From contig URMK01000008.1 in the NCBI GenBank assembly GCA_900548905.1, positions 62,001 to 126,000 of the forward strand: a DNA stretch of 64,000 nucleotides, in the 5' to 3' direction. Both the position numbers and the translations under genes were made by a program. Shown here piece by piece: positions 48,776 through 57,635 of this stretch. The notes under the pieces are model-generated. The model was not told the DNA's origin. It ran no database searches and worked only from the letters and a program-made list of their open reading frames with translations. This DNA comes from an uncultured Lachnospiraceae bacterium (GTDB lineage Bacteria > Bacillota > Clostridia > Lachnospirales > Lachnospiraceae). Within the stretch, counting starts at the first letter, position 1. Every line of letters starts with the position of its first letter.

Positions 48776-50194
48776 ATGGGGGAGAACACGATTATTGTAA
48801 CAATTTGCGTGGTATATTTTCTGGTCATGATCGGAACCGGAATCTACGCATCCAGAAAAAATAACAAGGCTTCGGACTTCCTGGTAGCAGGAAGGAAGCT
48901 GAATACGCCGATGACAGCTATCACGCTGGCGGCGGTGCAGATAGGGGTCGGCATTGTATTGAGCAGCGCCACAAATGGCTACAACGACGGCGTATGGCCC
49001 GGAATCTATTATTCCATTGGCTGCGGCGGCGGGCTGATCCTGGCTGGCCTGTTAACGGCGAGAAAGCTGCGTCAGGAGGAAGGATATGTGCCTCTGGACT
49101 TTTTTGCAAAACGATATGGCGACAGCAAGGGAATCCGTTTCTGGGCATGGATCAGCAATGTGCCCAGCCTTTTGGGGATTTTTATCGCGCAGCTTCTGGC
49201 TTGCGGCGGGATTCTTGCCGGTTTTGGGATTCCCTTTGAAGCAGGTGTTGTCATAACGGCGGTGGTTATTCTCATTTACTGCACGGTGGGCGGTATGTGG
49301 GGTGTTGTACTTACCGATGTGATTCAGACAGGGATTATTGTTGTGGGAATTCCTATCCTTGCGGCAGCCACTCTGATAAAATATACGCATGCGGGAGGGA
49401 GTATTGCAGCCATATATGCCGCACCGTTTATTCCGCATGGAATGGGAACCAAATTTATTTACCTGGTGCTGCCTTTTCTTCTTTCCATATCCGTATCCTA
49501 TGACGCGTATGCCAGAATCCAGTCTGCCAAAGATGCGAAAACGGCTACCAGAGGATGTATCGGCGGCGGTGTCGTCGTTATCATCATCGGCCTGCTTTGC
49601 TCTACGGTAGGGGCGGCATCCACGATACTGTTCCCGGGTGTGACGGACGGAATTTTTACCATCGCGGCTACCGGAATCCTGCATCCCGTATTGGCGGGGA
49701 TTGTGATTGCCGCCATACTTTCTGCGGCGATGTCCAGCGCAAACTGCGTTATTTTGTCCCTGGGCGCTTCTTTTTCCAGGGATTTCTATAACAAATTCCT
49801 TCACCCTGAAGTGGAGAATCTGGACGAACTTCCCAAGGCCAAGCTGATTTCCCGTATTGCGGTATTCGGCGGCAGTGTTGCAGGAATTCTGTTTGCTTTT
49901 AAAATGACGGATATCCTGGATGCGATGATTATATTTAACTATCCTTATATGGGAAGTATGCTGGTTCCCCTGCTGGGAGGGCTTCTGTGGAAGGGCGCTA
50001 CCAGAAAAGGGGCGTTTGCAGCGGCTATAGCGGGCGGAATCGTAGGCGTAATATCTTTCTTTATCGGCATTCCCGGACCTCTTTACGGAGTGGTCAATGT
50101 GGATTTGGCGCTGATGTTCGCTTATCTTGTATCGGCAGCGGCGCTTGTGATTTTCAGTAATCTGGACAGTGCCGGTAAAAAAGTACGCGCCTGA
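48776..50194 (+). CDS. Sodium:solute symporter family protein
   Basis: A 472-residue membrane protein of the SSS family, with about 13 hydrophobic segments. Typical parts are VAGRKLNTPMTAITLAAVQIGVG, IYCTVGGMWGVVLTDVIQTGIIV (the family signature), and AAILSAAMSSANCVILSLGASFSRD. It imports a small molecule by sodium or proton coupling. AAAGGAG precedes the ATG. It lies 44 bases before the AprA-like flavoprotein gene, and no terminator lies between them, so it probably supplies that enzyme's substrate. The substrate (organic acid, sulfur compound or amino-acid-like) cannot be told from sequence. Confidence 0.85.
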   Translation: MGENTIIVTICVVYFLVMIGTGIYASRKNNKASDFLVAGRKLNTPMTAITLAAVQIGVGIVLSSATNGYNDGVWPGIYYSIGCGGGLILAGLLTARKLRQEEGYVPLDFFAKRYGDSKGIRFWAWISNVPSLLGIFIAQLLACGGILAGFGIPFEAGVVITAVVILIYCTVGGMWGVVLTDVIQTGIIVVGIPILAAATLIKYTHAGGSIAAIYAAPFIPHGMGTKFIYLVLPFLLSISVSYDAYARIQSAKDAKTATRGCIGGGVVVIIIGLLCSTVGAASTILFPGVTDGIFTIAATGILHPVLAGIVIAAILSAAMSSANCVILSLGASFSRDFYNKFLHPEVENLDELPKAKLISRIAVFGGSVAGILFAFKMTDILDAMIIFNYPYMGSMLVPLLGGLLWKGATRKGAFAAAIAGGIVGVISFFIGIPGPLYGVVNVDLALMFAYLVSAAALVIFSNLDSAGKKVRA

Positions 50195-50238
50195 TCGTCG
50201 GATAAACAGGAATATGCAAAAGGAATGTGAGAATATAT

Positions 50239-52170
50239 ATGAGTACATATCAGTGGCCTTATCAAAATGAAATCGGTCAGGAAGAAGAAGTCTCCTGTGA
50301 CGTCCTGATTCTGGGCGGCGGCCTTGCGGGATGTTATGCGGCTATAGCCGCGGCAAGGAAAGGGAAAAAGGTCGTCGTTGTGGAAAAAGGGGCGACCGAG
50401 CGCAGCGGTGCGGCGGGAAGCGGCTTTGACCACTGGGAGTCCGCCTGTACCAATCCCTGTTCCCGTGTCACGGCGAAAGAAATCGCGGAGGCTTACGTGG
50501 AAGAGCAGGATTATTACAGCAACGGCATAGCCCACTATATAGAATGCAGGGAAGGGTATGACCGGCTGCTGGATATGGAAGCCTTCGGCGGGAAGATCAG
50601 GGACACGGAGGATGAGTTCAGAGGAGCCGAATTCCGGGATGATGAAACCAGGCTTATGTTTGCCTATGATTATAAAAACCGTTTTACCCTCCGTGTATGG
50701 GGAAGTACATTTAAGCCGGCGTTGTATAAAGAACTAAAGAAGCTGGGAGTAAGGATATACGATCGTACGGAGGCCACTGCGCTGCTGACAAAGCAGGTAA
50801 ACGGGAAGACGAGGGGGATCGGTGCGCTGGGCATGAATGTAAGAACCGGAAAATTCATGATATTCCGGGCAAAGGCTACCATTCTAACCATGTCAAGACC
50901 GGCCAGAATCTGGCTTTTTAATCCGGATTTGGTGGGCCTGTGCGAGTTCAGGCCCACGCAGAGCATCGGCAGCGGCCATGCCATGGGGTATCGGGCCGGA
51001 ATTGAGTTTACCATGATGGAAAAATCCGTGAAGGGGGAATTTTCCGCTGCGGGCAGAAGCTTTCCTCCTTATGGGACAGGAAATAACCATAATACCTGGT
51101 ATGCTGCCACCATGGTGGATGCCAGAGGGGTGGAAATCCCTTATGTGGATCGGGACGGCAGGGAACTTACGTCGGTTTCGGAACGTTATTACCCGGCGCC
51201 GGGACAAAAATTTTTTCTTAAAGGCGGCGTGATTGATGAAGCCAAGTATGAGTACCGCGGACCGGAAACCCTTCCTTTTGAGGAATTGATTCAGAGGGGC
51301 TATCAGCTTCCTTTTTATGCGGACTTGAGCCGGATGCCCGAAATGGAGCGAAAGGTGATTTGGGGGATGATGGTAGGCGAAGAAGGGAAAACCAAAATCC
51401 CCATCCTGGAAAATTATACGAAACGGGGTTTTGATCCTGCCAGGCATATGCTGCAAAGCTATGGAAACGGCTGGCAGTCCGCCGCATTCCTGGCTCAGGA
51501 GCGCCAGCTCTTCGGAGCGCCCGGCGGCATCATGCATGACTGGGATCTGAAAACGAATATCGACGGCATCTATGCGGCGGGCGATCAGCTTTTCGCATCG
51601 GACTGCTGCGGGTTTGCCGCTGCCACGGGGTATTATGCGGGCAGGAAAGCGGCGGATGCGATAGAAGGTGTGCCGGAGACGGAACCGGACCGGCAGGAGA
51701 TAGAAGCGGAGAAAAAACGTCTCTATGCGCCTCTCTTTGTGGAGGAGGGCATGGACTGGAGAGAGCTGAATATGGCAGTTTCCAAGGCCATGCAGAACTA
51801 TTGCGGCGGCGTGAAATGCAGGGCGCTCCTGGAAGAAGGGATTGCGCTGCTTGACAGCTATCAAAAAGAAGCCCTTCCTACGGTAAAAGCGGATAATCCC
51901 CACGAACTCATGCGCGCCCATGAAGTATCCGATATCCTGGAGGTTGCCGGAATGATTCTCCAGGCCTGCCTCTTCCGGGAATCCAGTTCCAAACCGCTGT
52001 GCTTTGAACGCAGCGATTCCACAAAGCGGGATCCGGAAGAAGAGAACTGCTTTATCACCATCCGTATGGAAAACGGAAAGGCTGTTAAAGGGAAAGTACC
52101 TTTGGGCTATTTCGGGGATTTGGAAACGGAATATGAACGCAGGAACCAGGATTATATCAATAGCCGCTGA
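50239..52170 (+). CDS. FAD-dependent oxidoreductase, AprA/fumarate-reductase-like
   Basis: About 643 residues; the ATG at 50239 is chosen over the GTG at 50227, whose AAGGA is too close. The FAD-binding N-terminus reads CDVLILGGGLAGCYAAIAAA and the second FAD contact is IDGIYAAGDQLF near residue 430-450. The FRPTQSIGSGHAMGYRAGIEF stretch and the C-terminal helical domain (CRALLEEGIALLD) match adenylylsulfate reductase alpha and fumarate/succinate flavoproteins. It lacks a signal peptide. The small two-cluster ferredoxin encoded next, as AprB is next to AprA, is the likely partner. The acceptor is unknown; a sulfur compound is plausible from the locus. Confidence 0.82.
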   Translation: MSTYQWPYQNEIGQEEEVSCDVLILGGGLAGCYAAIAAARKGKKVVVVEKGATERSGAAGSGFDHWESACTNPCSRVTAKEIAEAYVEEQDYYSNGIAHYIECREGYDRLLDMEAFGGKIRDTEDEFRGAEFRDDETRLMFAYDYKNRFTLRVWGSTFKPALYKELKKLGVRIYDRTEATALLTKQVNGKTRGIGALGMNVRTGKFMIFRAKATILTMSRPARIWLFNPDLVGLCEFRPTQSIGSGHAMGYRAGIEFTMMEKSVKGEFSAAGRSFPPYGTGNNHNTWYAATMVDARGVEIPYVDRDGRELTSVSERYYPAPGQKFFLKGGVIDEAKYEYRGPETLPFEELIQRGYQLPFYADLSRMPEMERKVIWGMMVGEEGKTKIPILENYTKRGFDPARHMLQSYGNGWQSAAFLAQERQLFGAPGGIMHDWDLKTNIDGIYAAGDQLFASDCCGFAAATGYYAGRKAADAIEGVPETEPDRQEIEAEKKRLYAPLFVEEGMDWRELNMAVSKAMQNYCGGVKCRALLEEGIALLDSYQKEALPTVKADNPHELMRAHEVSDILEVAGMILQACLFRESSSKPLCFERSDSTKRDPEEENCFITIRMENGKAVKGKVPLGYFGDLETEYERRNQDYINSR

Positions 52171-52211
52171 TAGGCAGCAGGGCGGTACGCAGGGGAAACA
52201 GAGAGATTCCC

Positions 52212-52233
52212 ATGCTTTTATACGCGTGCTAAA
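52212..52233. repeat. GCGTGC-TAAA-GCGCGC hairpin
   Basis: GCGTGC and GCGCGC pair (one G-U) with a TAAA loop, just before the ferredoxin gene. It resembles the leader element at 28553-28592. Confidence 0.5.
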
Positions 52234-52253
52234 GCGCGCAGATAGGAGGAACC

Positions 52254-52526
52254 ATGGAAAAGGAAATGACTGCTTCGGTGATTCCCTGCAGCGCAAGGCC
52301 GCTGAAATTCGACGACAGCCTTTGTGTCGGATGCAACCGCTGCGCGGATGTGTGCCAGGTGGATATCATGATACCGAATCCGGTAAAGGGGAAACATCCC
52401 ATTGTTATTTATCCGGGAGAATGCTATTATTGTGGCAGTTGTGTGATGGCCTGCCCGAATAAAGGTGCGGTTTCCCTGGAGCATCCGCTTATGAACCAGG
52501 CGAAGTTCGTACCGGTAAAGCTCTAA
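52254..52526 (+). CDS. Two-cluster 4Fe-4S ferredoxin, AprB-like
   Basis: A 90-residue protein with two ferredoxin cysteine sets: CVGCNRCADVC and CYYCGSCVMAC, each of the CxxCxxCxxxC(P) kind except that the first set ends in Val-Cys-Gln rather than Cys-Pro. This is the size and layout of the beta subunit of adenylylsulfate reductase-like enzymes and similar electron-carrier partners. It begins 84 bases after the flavoprotein gene with AGGAGG before its ATG. It would pass electrons between the FAD enzyme and the membrane or soluble carriers. Sequence does not reveal the direction. Confidence 0.88.
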   Translation: MEKEMTASVIPCSARPLKFDDSLCVGCNRCADVCQVDIMIPNPVKGKHPIVIYPGECYYCGSCVMACPNKGAVSLEHPLMNQAKFVPVKL

Positions 52527-52585
52527 TCTGACGGGCATCCTTGTACGGGTATCAGGCCTTTGCAGCAGTAGGACGGGGGGATCAT

Positions 52586-53263
52586 ATGCAGAAGGAAGTT
52601 TGCGCTGCACCGGAGGATTTTTTCCCTTTCTGGGATAACCTGACGGAGGAAGAACAAAAGAATGTTTGCAGGAATGCCGCCTCTGTGACATATCCGGCGG
52701 GGGCCTTTATCCACCGGGCATCGGAGGACTGTGTGGGAGTCCTTTTAATCAGGGAGGGACAGCTGCGGGTATATATTCAATCCGAGGACGGCAGGGATAT
52801 TACCTTGTTCCGTATTGATGCGGGGGAAGCCTGTGTATTGAGCGCGTCCTGCTTTATGCAGGAAATTACTTTTGATATTCTCATTGACGCGGAGAAGGAC
52901 AGCCGTGTACTGGTGATTCCCACAGCGGTTATCCGCAGGCTTGCGGATGAAAATATTTACGTGGAAAATTATATTTACAAACAGGCGGTGGAACGTTTTT
53001 CCGATGTGATGTGGACCATGCAGCAGATCCTTTTTATGAGCTTCGATAAAAGGCTGGCGGTATTTCTGGTTGATGAAGCCGCTAAAACGGGAGAGGATAC
53101 GCTGACGATGACCCATGACCAGATTGCCAGATATACCGGCAGCGCAAGGGAAGTGGTATCGCGGATGTTAAAATATTTTGAAAAGGAAGGTCTGGTGGAG
53201 CTGGCAAGAGGCAGAGTAAAGCTGTTAAATAAGAAAAAACTGCAGGAATTGACCAGAGAATAA
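52586..53263 (+). CDS. Crp/Fnr family transcriptional regulator
   Basis: About 225 residues from the ATG at 52586 (GGGGGGAT upstream). A cyclic-nucleotide-binding-type domain (residues about 15-130, with AGAFIHRASEDCVGVLLIREGQLRVY in part) is followed by a Crp-type winged helix (MTHDQIARYTGSAREVVSRML, then EGLVELARGRVKLLN). The cysteines in EDCVG and GEACVLSASCF could sense redox or persulfide state, but the Fnr N-terminal Fe-S set is missing. It lies between the ferredoxin gene and the four-domain sulfur protein and is probably their local regulator; similar regulators flank CoA-disulfide-reductase genes in Clostridia. Confidence 0.85.
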   Translation: MQKEVCAAPEDFFPFWDNLTEEEQKNVCRNAASVTYPAGAFIHRASEDCVGVLLIREGQLRVYIQSEDGRDITLFRIDAGEACVLSASCFMQEITFDILIDAEKDSRVLVIPTAVIRRLADENIYVENYIYKQAVERFSDVMWTMQQILFMSFDKRLAVFLVDEAAKTGEDTLTMTHDQIARYTGSAREVVSRMLKYFEKEGLVELARGRVKLLNKKKLQELTRE

Positions 53264-53297
53264 CAGGTTTGAGAAAAAAAGACGGCAGCCGGACATA

Positions 53298-53313
53298 TGT
53301 GACCTGGTTACGG
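53298..53313. promoter_or_regulatory. Possible Crp-type site
   Basis: TGTGA-CCTGGT-TACGG partly matches the Crp pattern TGTGA-N6-TCACA. It sits 60 bases before the sulfur-protein gene and just after the Crp/Fnr gene. Confidence 0.3.
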
Positions 53314-53316
53314 TTA

Positions 53317-53372
53317 AAATACACTCCCCGGAGTAAGATGGGTTCAGGATCTTATTTCGAAGGAGTGTATTT
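53317..53372 (+). promoter_or_regulatory. Leader hairpin that buries the ribosome binding site
   Basis: AAATACACTCC (53317-53327) pairs perfectly with GGAGTGTATTT (53362-53372), which contains the Shine-Dalgarno GGAG and ends 2 bases before the ATG at 53375. An inner stem TAAGAT/ATCTTA (53334-53339 and 53349-53354) supports it. The five T that follow also permit termination. Confidence 0.65.
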
Positions 53373-53374
53373 TT

Positions 53375-55885
53375 ATGAGTAAAACAGTGATTATCGGCGG
53401 TGTGGCCGGAGGGGCCACCGCGGCGGCAAGGCTTCGCCGCAGGGATGAAAAAAGGGAAATCGTGATGCTGGAAAGGGGAGAATATATCTCCTTTGCCAAC
53501 TGCGGCCTGCCCTATTATATCGGGGATGTCATTCAGGACAGGGAGGCGCTGCTTCTGCAGACACCGGAAGGAATGAAGAAAAAGTTCAATATAGATGTCC
53601 GCATCCGTCAGGAGGCGGTATCTATCCATCCCGGGGGAAACAAAATAGAGGTACAGGATTTACAGACTGGAAAAATATATGAAGAAAGCTATGATCAGCT
53701 GATTATAGCAACCGGCTCTTCCCCGCTAAAGCCGGGAATTCCGGGCATTGACGGCAGCCGGATTTTTACACTTTGGAATATTTCCGATACGGATCAGATC
53801 AAAGCGTTTCTGCAGAAAGAACGGCCGAAGAGTGCAGCGGTTATCGGCGGCGGCTTTATCGGACTGGAGATGGCGGAAAACCTGCACCGGGCCGGCCTTG
53901 CCGTAACCGTAATAGAAATGCAGAAACAGGTCATGGCTCCCCTGGATTATGAAATGGCACGGCTATTGCATGAAAATATGGAAATGAACGGTGTGGAGCT
54001 GATTTTGGAGGACGGTGTGAAGCAGTTTGGACAGGAGGATGCCGGGGTGGCCGTTTCGCTTGCCAGCGGAAAAACAATACGGGCGGACATGGTGATCCTC
54101 TCCATAGGGGTGCGCCCTAACAGCCGGCTGGCGTCTGATGCGGGGCTTGCGCTGAATGCCAGGGGCGGCATCCGGGTCAATGAATTCCTGCAGACGAGTG
54201 TTCCCAATATCTATGCCGTGGGGGATGTGGTTGAAGTGGGGCAGCTTGTGACGGGAGAACGGACTATGATACCTCTTGCCGGCCCCGCGAATAAGCAGGC
54301 AAGGATTTGCGCGGATAATATTGTTGGGGACCGGAAGCCGTATGAAGGAAGTATGGGAACCAGTGTCGTCCAATGCTTTGATCTCACGGCTGCCGCTGTG
54401 GGGCTGAATGAAAAGGCTTTGCTTACTTCCGGGAAGGAAAAGGGCAGGGATTATCAAACCGTACTGATCCTGCAGAAATCCCATGCCGGGTATTACCCCG
54501 GCGCAGTACCTCTTACTCTGAAGCTGCTTTTTGATACAAAGTCCCGGATTCTGGGTGCCCAGATAGTAGGGCAGGACGGCGTGGATAAAAGAATAGACAC
54601 CATTGCTTCCGTCATGCGCCTTTCCGGTACGACGGATGATCTGACAAAGCTGGAACTGGCGTATGCCCCGCCCTTTTCTTCCGCTAAGGATCCGGTGAAT
54701 ATGGCGGGTTTTACCGCAGAAAATGTGCGGGAGGGCCTGGTATCCTTCCTGGGTGTACAGGAACTGGAGGAAATCCGGGCGGATAAAAAACGGATGGAAA
54801 CCTGTCAGCTGCTGGATGTGACGGAAAACGCAGAGCGTCTTGTGTTTTCCATTCCCGGTTCTCTGCATATCCCTTTGGGGGAACTGCGGGAAAGAATGGA
54901 TGAGCTGGATCCCGCTAAGCTGATTATCCCTTATTGTTCGGTGGGAGTCCGCTCCTACAATGCAGCCCGGATTCTTCAGCAGTCCGGCTTCCCCGATGTG
55001 AAGGTCCTGGAAGGGGGAACCACCTTTTATAAATCGTATCACTATAAGGAGTGCAGGATGATTGCAGGAAAAGAAAAGACAAAGCAGGAGGAGAGTAGCC
55101 GCAAAGGGACAGCAGAGACGCTGGAATTGGATTGCAGCGGGATGCAGTGTCCCGGACCGATTATGAAGGTTAACGAAGCCCTTCATACTATGGAAAGGGG
55201 AGAAAGGCTGTGTGCAGCGGCTACCGACTTGGGCTTTGCGCGTGATATTGCCGCCTGGTGTTCGAGAACCGGCAATACGCTGGTAGAATCTGTCAAGGAA
55301 GGAAAGCAGATCCGGGTTACCATTGAGAAGGGGGATGCGAAAGAGGAAAGCCGGAAACGGACTGAAGCGGCATGTTCCATTCAAAACGGGGAACAACCTG
55401 CAGCGTCCGGGGAACGGGAAGGAAAAACAATGATTGTATTTGACGGGGATCTGGATAAGGTGCTTGCCGCCTTTATCATTGCCAACGGAGCGGCAGCCAT
55501 GGGAAGGCCGGTAACTATGTTTTTTACCTTTTGGGGGCTGAATGCCCTTCGCAGGCCGGATAAAGGAAGGGTAAAGAAGCCGTTCCTGGACAGGATGTTC
55601 GGTATGATGATGCCAAGGGGAACAGGAAAGCTGAAGCTTTCCCGGATGAATATGGGCGGCATGGGCACCAGGCTCATGAAAAAAGTGATGCGGGATAAAA
55701 ACGTAAGTTCCCTGGAGGAGCTTATGAAGCAGGCCATGGCACAGGGTGTGCGCCTTGTGGCCTGTACTATGTCCATGGATGTGATGGGGATTACCAAAGA
55801 AGAACTGATAGACGGCGTGGAACTGGCGGGGGGGGCTTCCTATCTGGGAGATGCGGAGCTTTCCAATGTCAATTTATTCGTATAG
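53375..55885 (+). CDS. CoA-disulfide reductase fused to rhodanese, TusA and DsrE domains
   Basis: An 836-residue four-domain protein. Residues 1-450: FAD/NAD disulfide reductase starting VIIGGVAGGATAAARLRR, with redox Cys43 in FANCGLPYY, and TYRAVGDV-type FAD contact IYAVGDVVEV. Residues about 465-560: rhodanese with active Cys521 in IPYCSVGVRS. Residues about 580-660: TusA-like, with Cys592 in MQCPGPIMK. Residues 686-836: DsrE/DsrF-like, starting MIVFDGDLDKVLAAFI. Together they can reduce CoA-disulfides or persulfides and relay sulfane sulfur between cysteines. All four cysteine sites are intact, so it is likely functional. It follows the Crp/Fnr gene and has the hairpin leader described. 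Confidence 0.92.
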   Translation: MSKTVIIGGVAGGATAAARLRRRDEKREIVMLERGEYISFANCGLPYYIGDVIQDREALLLQTPEGMKKKFNIDVRIRQEAVSIHPGGNKIEVQDLQTGKIYEESYDQLIIATGSSPLKPGIPGIDGSRIFTLWNISDTDQIKAFLQKERPKSAAVIGGGFIGLEMAENLHRAGLAVTVIEMQKQVMAPLDYEMARLLHENMEMNGVELILEDGVKQFGQEDAGVAVSLASGKTIRADMVILSIGVRPNSRLASDAGLALNARGGIRVNEFLQTSVPNIYAVGDVVEVGQLVTGERTMIPLAGPANKQARICADNIVGDRKPYEGSMGTSVVQCFDLTAAAVGLNEKALLTSGKEKGRDYQTVLILQKSHAGYYPGAVPLTLKLLFDTKSRILGAQIVGQDGVDKRIDTIASVMRLSGTTDDLTKLELAYAPPFSSAKDPVNMAGFTAENVREGLVSFLGVQELEEIRADKKRMETCQLLDVTENAERLVFSIPGSLHIPLGELRERMDELDPAKLIIPYCSVGVRSYNAARILQQSGFPDVKVLEGGTTFYKSYHYKECRMIAGKEKTKQEESSRKGTAETLELDCSGMQCPGPIMKVNEALHTMERGERLCAAATDLGFARDIAAWCSRTGNTLVESVKEGKQIRVTIEKGDAKEESRKRTEAACSIQNGEQPAASGEREGKTMIVFDGDLDKVLAAFIIANGAAAMGRPVTMFFTFWGLNALRRPDKGRVKKPFLDRMFGMMMPRGTGKLKLSRMNMGGMGTRLMKKVMRDKNVSSLEELMKQAMAQGVRLVACTMSMDVMGITKEELIDGVELAGGASYLGDAELSNVNLFV

Positions 55886-55886
55886 A

Positions 55887-55903
55887 TCAAATACCCCGCA
55901 GCT
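55887..55903. repeat. Second copy of the ATCAAATACCCCGCAGC repeat
   Basis: Exact 17-base match to 22656-22672; it begins two bases after the stop of the four-domain gene. The following 60 bases include GGCCATTTTGCTCCTGCGAAGTTTG in part, like the right arm of the hairpin at 24276-24314. Confidence 0.6.
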
Positions 55904-56154
55904 TGCCGGGCGGGAATAGATTGGCCGGAAGAGGCGCTGCGGAAGGCCATTTTGCTCCTGCGAAGTTTGAGTAATTAACGTTACTGCCCGTTTCGTGACC
56001 AGTAACTATTTATCGGATCCGCTACATATGTTCGAAAAAATAGTTTGGAATATGGAACAGAAAAGGATATAATAGGAGAAATAAGATAACTGTGAAGGGA
56101 CGTAACAGTTACAAAGAGGATACCCGGCGGAGCCGGAGAAGGCGGTAACTAAAG

Positions 56155-57603
56155 TTGAACCAGCTGCGAAAGATATTGATTGACACCTTTAACCTGAATA
56201 CGGACTGTGCCTCCCAGGAGGAGATAGCGGAACGGATAAGGAGCGGCGGCCAGCTGCGGGGAACCAACATGTGTATCATGATTCTGGCCATGTTCATTGC
56301 TTCCATCGGACTGAATATGAACAGCACTGCGGTTATCATAGGCGCCATGCTGATATCGCCTCTGATGGGCGGGATCATGAATATTGGTTATGGCATTGCC
56401 GCCTATGACATGGCCCATGTCAGACATGCGTTTATGAAGCTGTCCTTTCAGGTGGTGTTTTGTGTTCTGGTATCTACAATTTATTTTATGCTTTCCCCGA
56501 TAACCGCCCCTTCCAATGAATTGCTTGCCAGGACCTCTCCGACGATCTGGGATGTCCTCATTGCACTTTTCGGCGGCCTTGCCGGTATCATAGGCGTTAC
56601 AAGGGAAGAAAAGGTAAGCAATGTCATTCCCGGTGTGGCTATAGCCACGGCGCTCATGCCGCCGTTGTGTACGGCGGGGTATGGGATTGCCCGGCATTCC
56701 TGGAAATTTTTCGGCGGCGCCATGTATCTGTTTTTTATTAACTGCTTCTTTATCTGTCTGGCAGCTGTGGTGGTACTGAAAATCATGCATGTATCTGCCA
56801 AGCGGGAAATCGCGGGCAGGATTCTGCGCAAACAGAAATTTTATGTGATGCTGGTGGTGATTATCACTGTGCTTCCCAGCCTTTACCTGGCATGGCAGAT
56901 GATTAACAACAGTGCGGTGAACAGCCAGTTCGGCAGCTTTATTTCCAGCCAGTTTGATTTTGAAGAAACACAGGTGGTCTCCAAGAGCCTGGATTCCAAA
57001 AACGGGATTATCCGTGTGGCGGTGGTGGGCAAACGGCTGGACAGCGCCACGCAGGAGACTATTCAGCAGGCGCTGTCCGAATACAGCCATCTGAGAGGGA
57101 TGAAGCTGTATCTGACACAAACCGAATTTACCGGAGGGATTTCCAAGGAAGAGGTGGAAAGCCTGATCAATACGGAAATGGCGGCAGGAGAAGAGATCCA
57201 GATGGATTATGAGGAGAAGAACCGGGCGCTGTCGGAAAAGGTGGATTTGTACTTGCCCGCCTATGCCCAGTTTTCTTTCAATACGGCCCTTAAGGAACAG
57301 CTGATGGCGGAGCTTCCTCTTTTTTATCCCCAGATCCGGGATTTGGATCTGGCGGCTCTGGGCAGCCTGGATGAAGAAAAGAAGGTTCAGGTGGAAAAAT
57401 ATCTGCTGATCCTCCAGGTGGACTCCCCTCTGGACGGAGAGCAGGTGGCGAAGATTGAAGAGTGGTCCTCCAGGATTATAGACGGTGATGTGCTTGCCTC
57501 CTGGCGGCTTGCTCCCGGTGTCTCTGATAATTCGGTATCTGCAAACAATGTTTCCGATAACGGTATTCCGGAAACGGATCCGGAAGAGCAGGACAACGAT
57601 TAG
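56155..57603 (+). CDS. DUF389 family membrane protein
   Basis: A 482-residue protein with a TTG start preceded by AAGGCGGT. Residues about 30-260 hold six to seven membrane segments with the DUF389 pattern MNSTAVIIGAMLISPLMGGIMNIGYGIA and GGLAGIIGVTREEKVSNVIPGVAIATALMPPL. A soluble C-terminal domain (residues about 270-460) follows. Function is not established; the family occurs next to a variety of genes and may be a transporter or mechanosensor. The first ~25 residues are weakly conserved, so the start could lie further in. Confidence 0.85.
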   Translation: MNQLRKILIDTFNLNTDCASQEEIAERIRSGGQLRGTNMCIMILAMFIASIGLNMNSTAVIIGAMLISPLMGGIMNIGYGIAAYDMAHVRHAFMKLSFQVVFCVLVSTIYFMLSPITAPSNELLARTSPTIWDVLIALFGGLAGIIGVTREEKVSNVIPGVAIATALMPPLCTAGYGIARHSWKFFGGAMYLFFINCFFICLAAVVVLKIMHVSAKREIAGRILRKQKFYVMLVVIITVLPSLYLAWQMINNSAVNSQFGSFISSQFDFEETQVVSKSLDSKNGIIRVAVVGKRLDSATQETIQQALSEYSHLRGMKLYLTQTEFTGGISKEEVESLINTEMAAGEEIQMDYEEKNRALSEKVDLYLPAYAQFSFNTALKEQLMAELPLFYPQIRDLDLAALGSLDEEKKVQVEKYLLILQVDSPLDGEQVAKIEEWSSRIIDGDVLASWRLAPGVSDNSVSANNVSDNGIPETDPEEQDND

Positions 57604-57635
57604 ACTTGCAGCAATAATAGAGAATGAGGAAAAGA

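Noticed and set aside
50893..52296. 467-codon minus-strand frame opposite the AprA-like flavoprotein
   Set aside because: A shadow produced by GC-biased codons; it has no start signal, and the plus-strand protein has clear FAD motifs.
53963..55396. 477-codon minus-strand frame opposite the four-domain sulfur protein
   Set aside because: The plus strand carries four recognisable domains; this frame has none.
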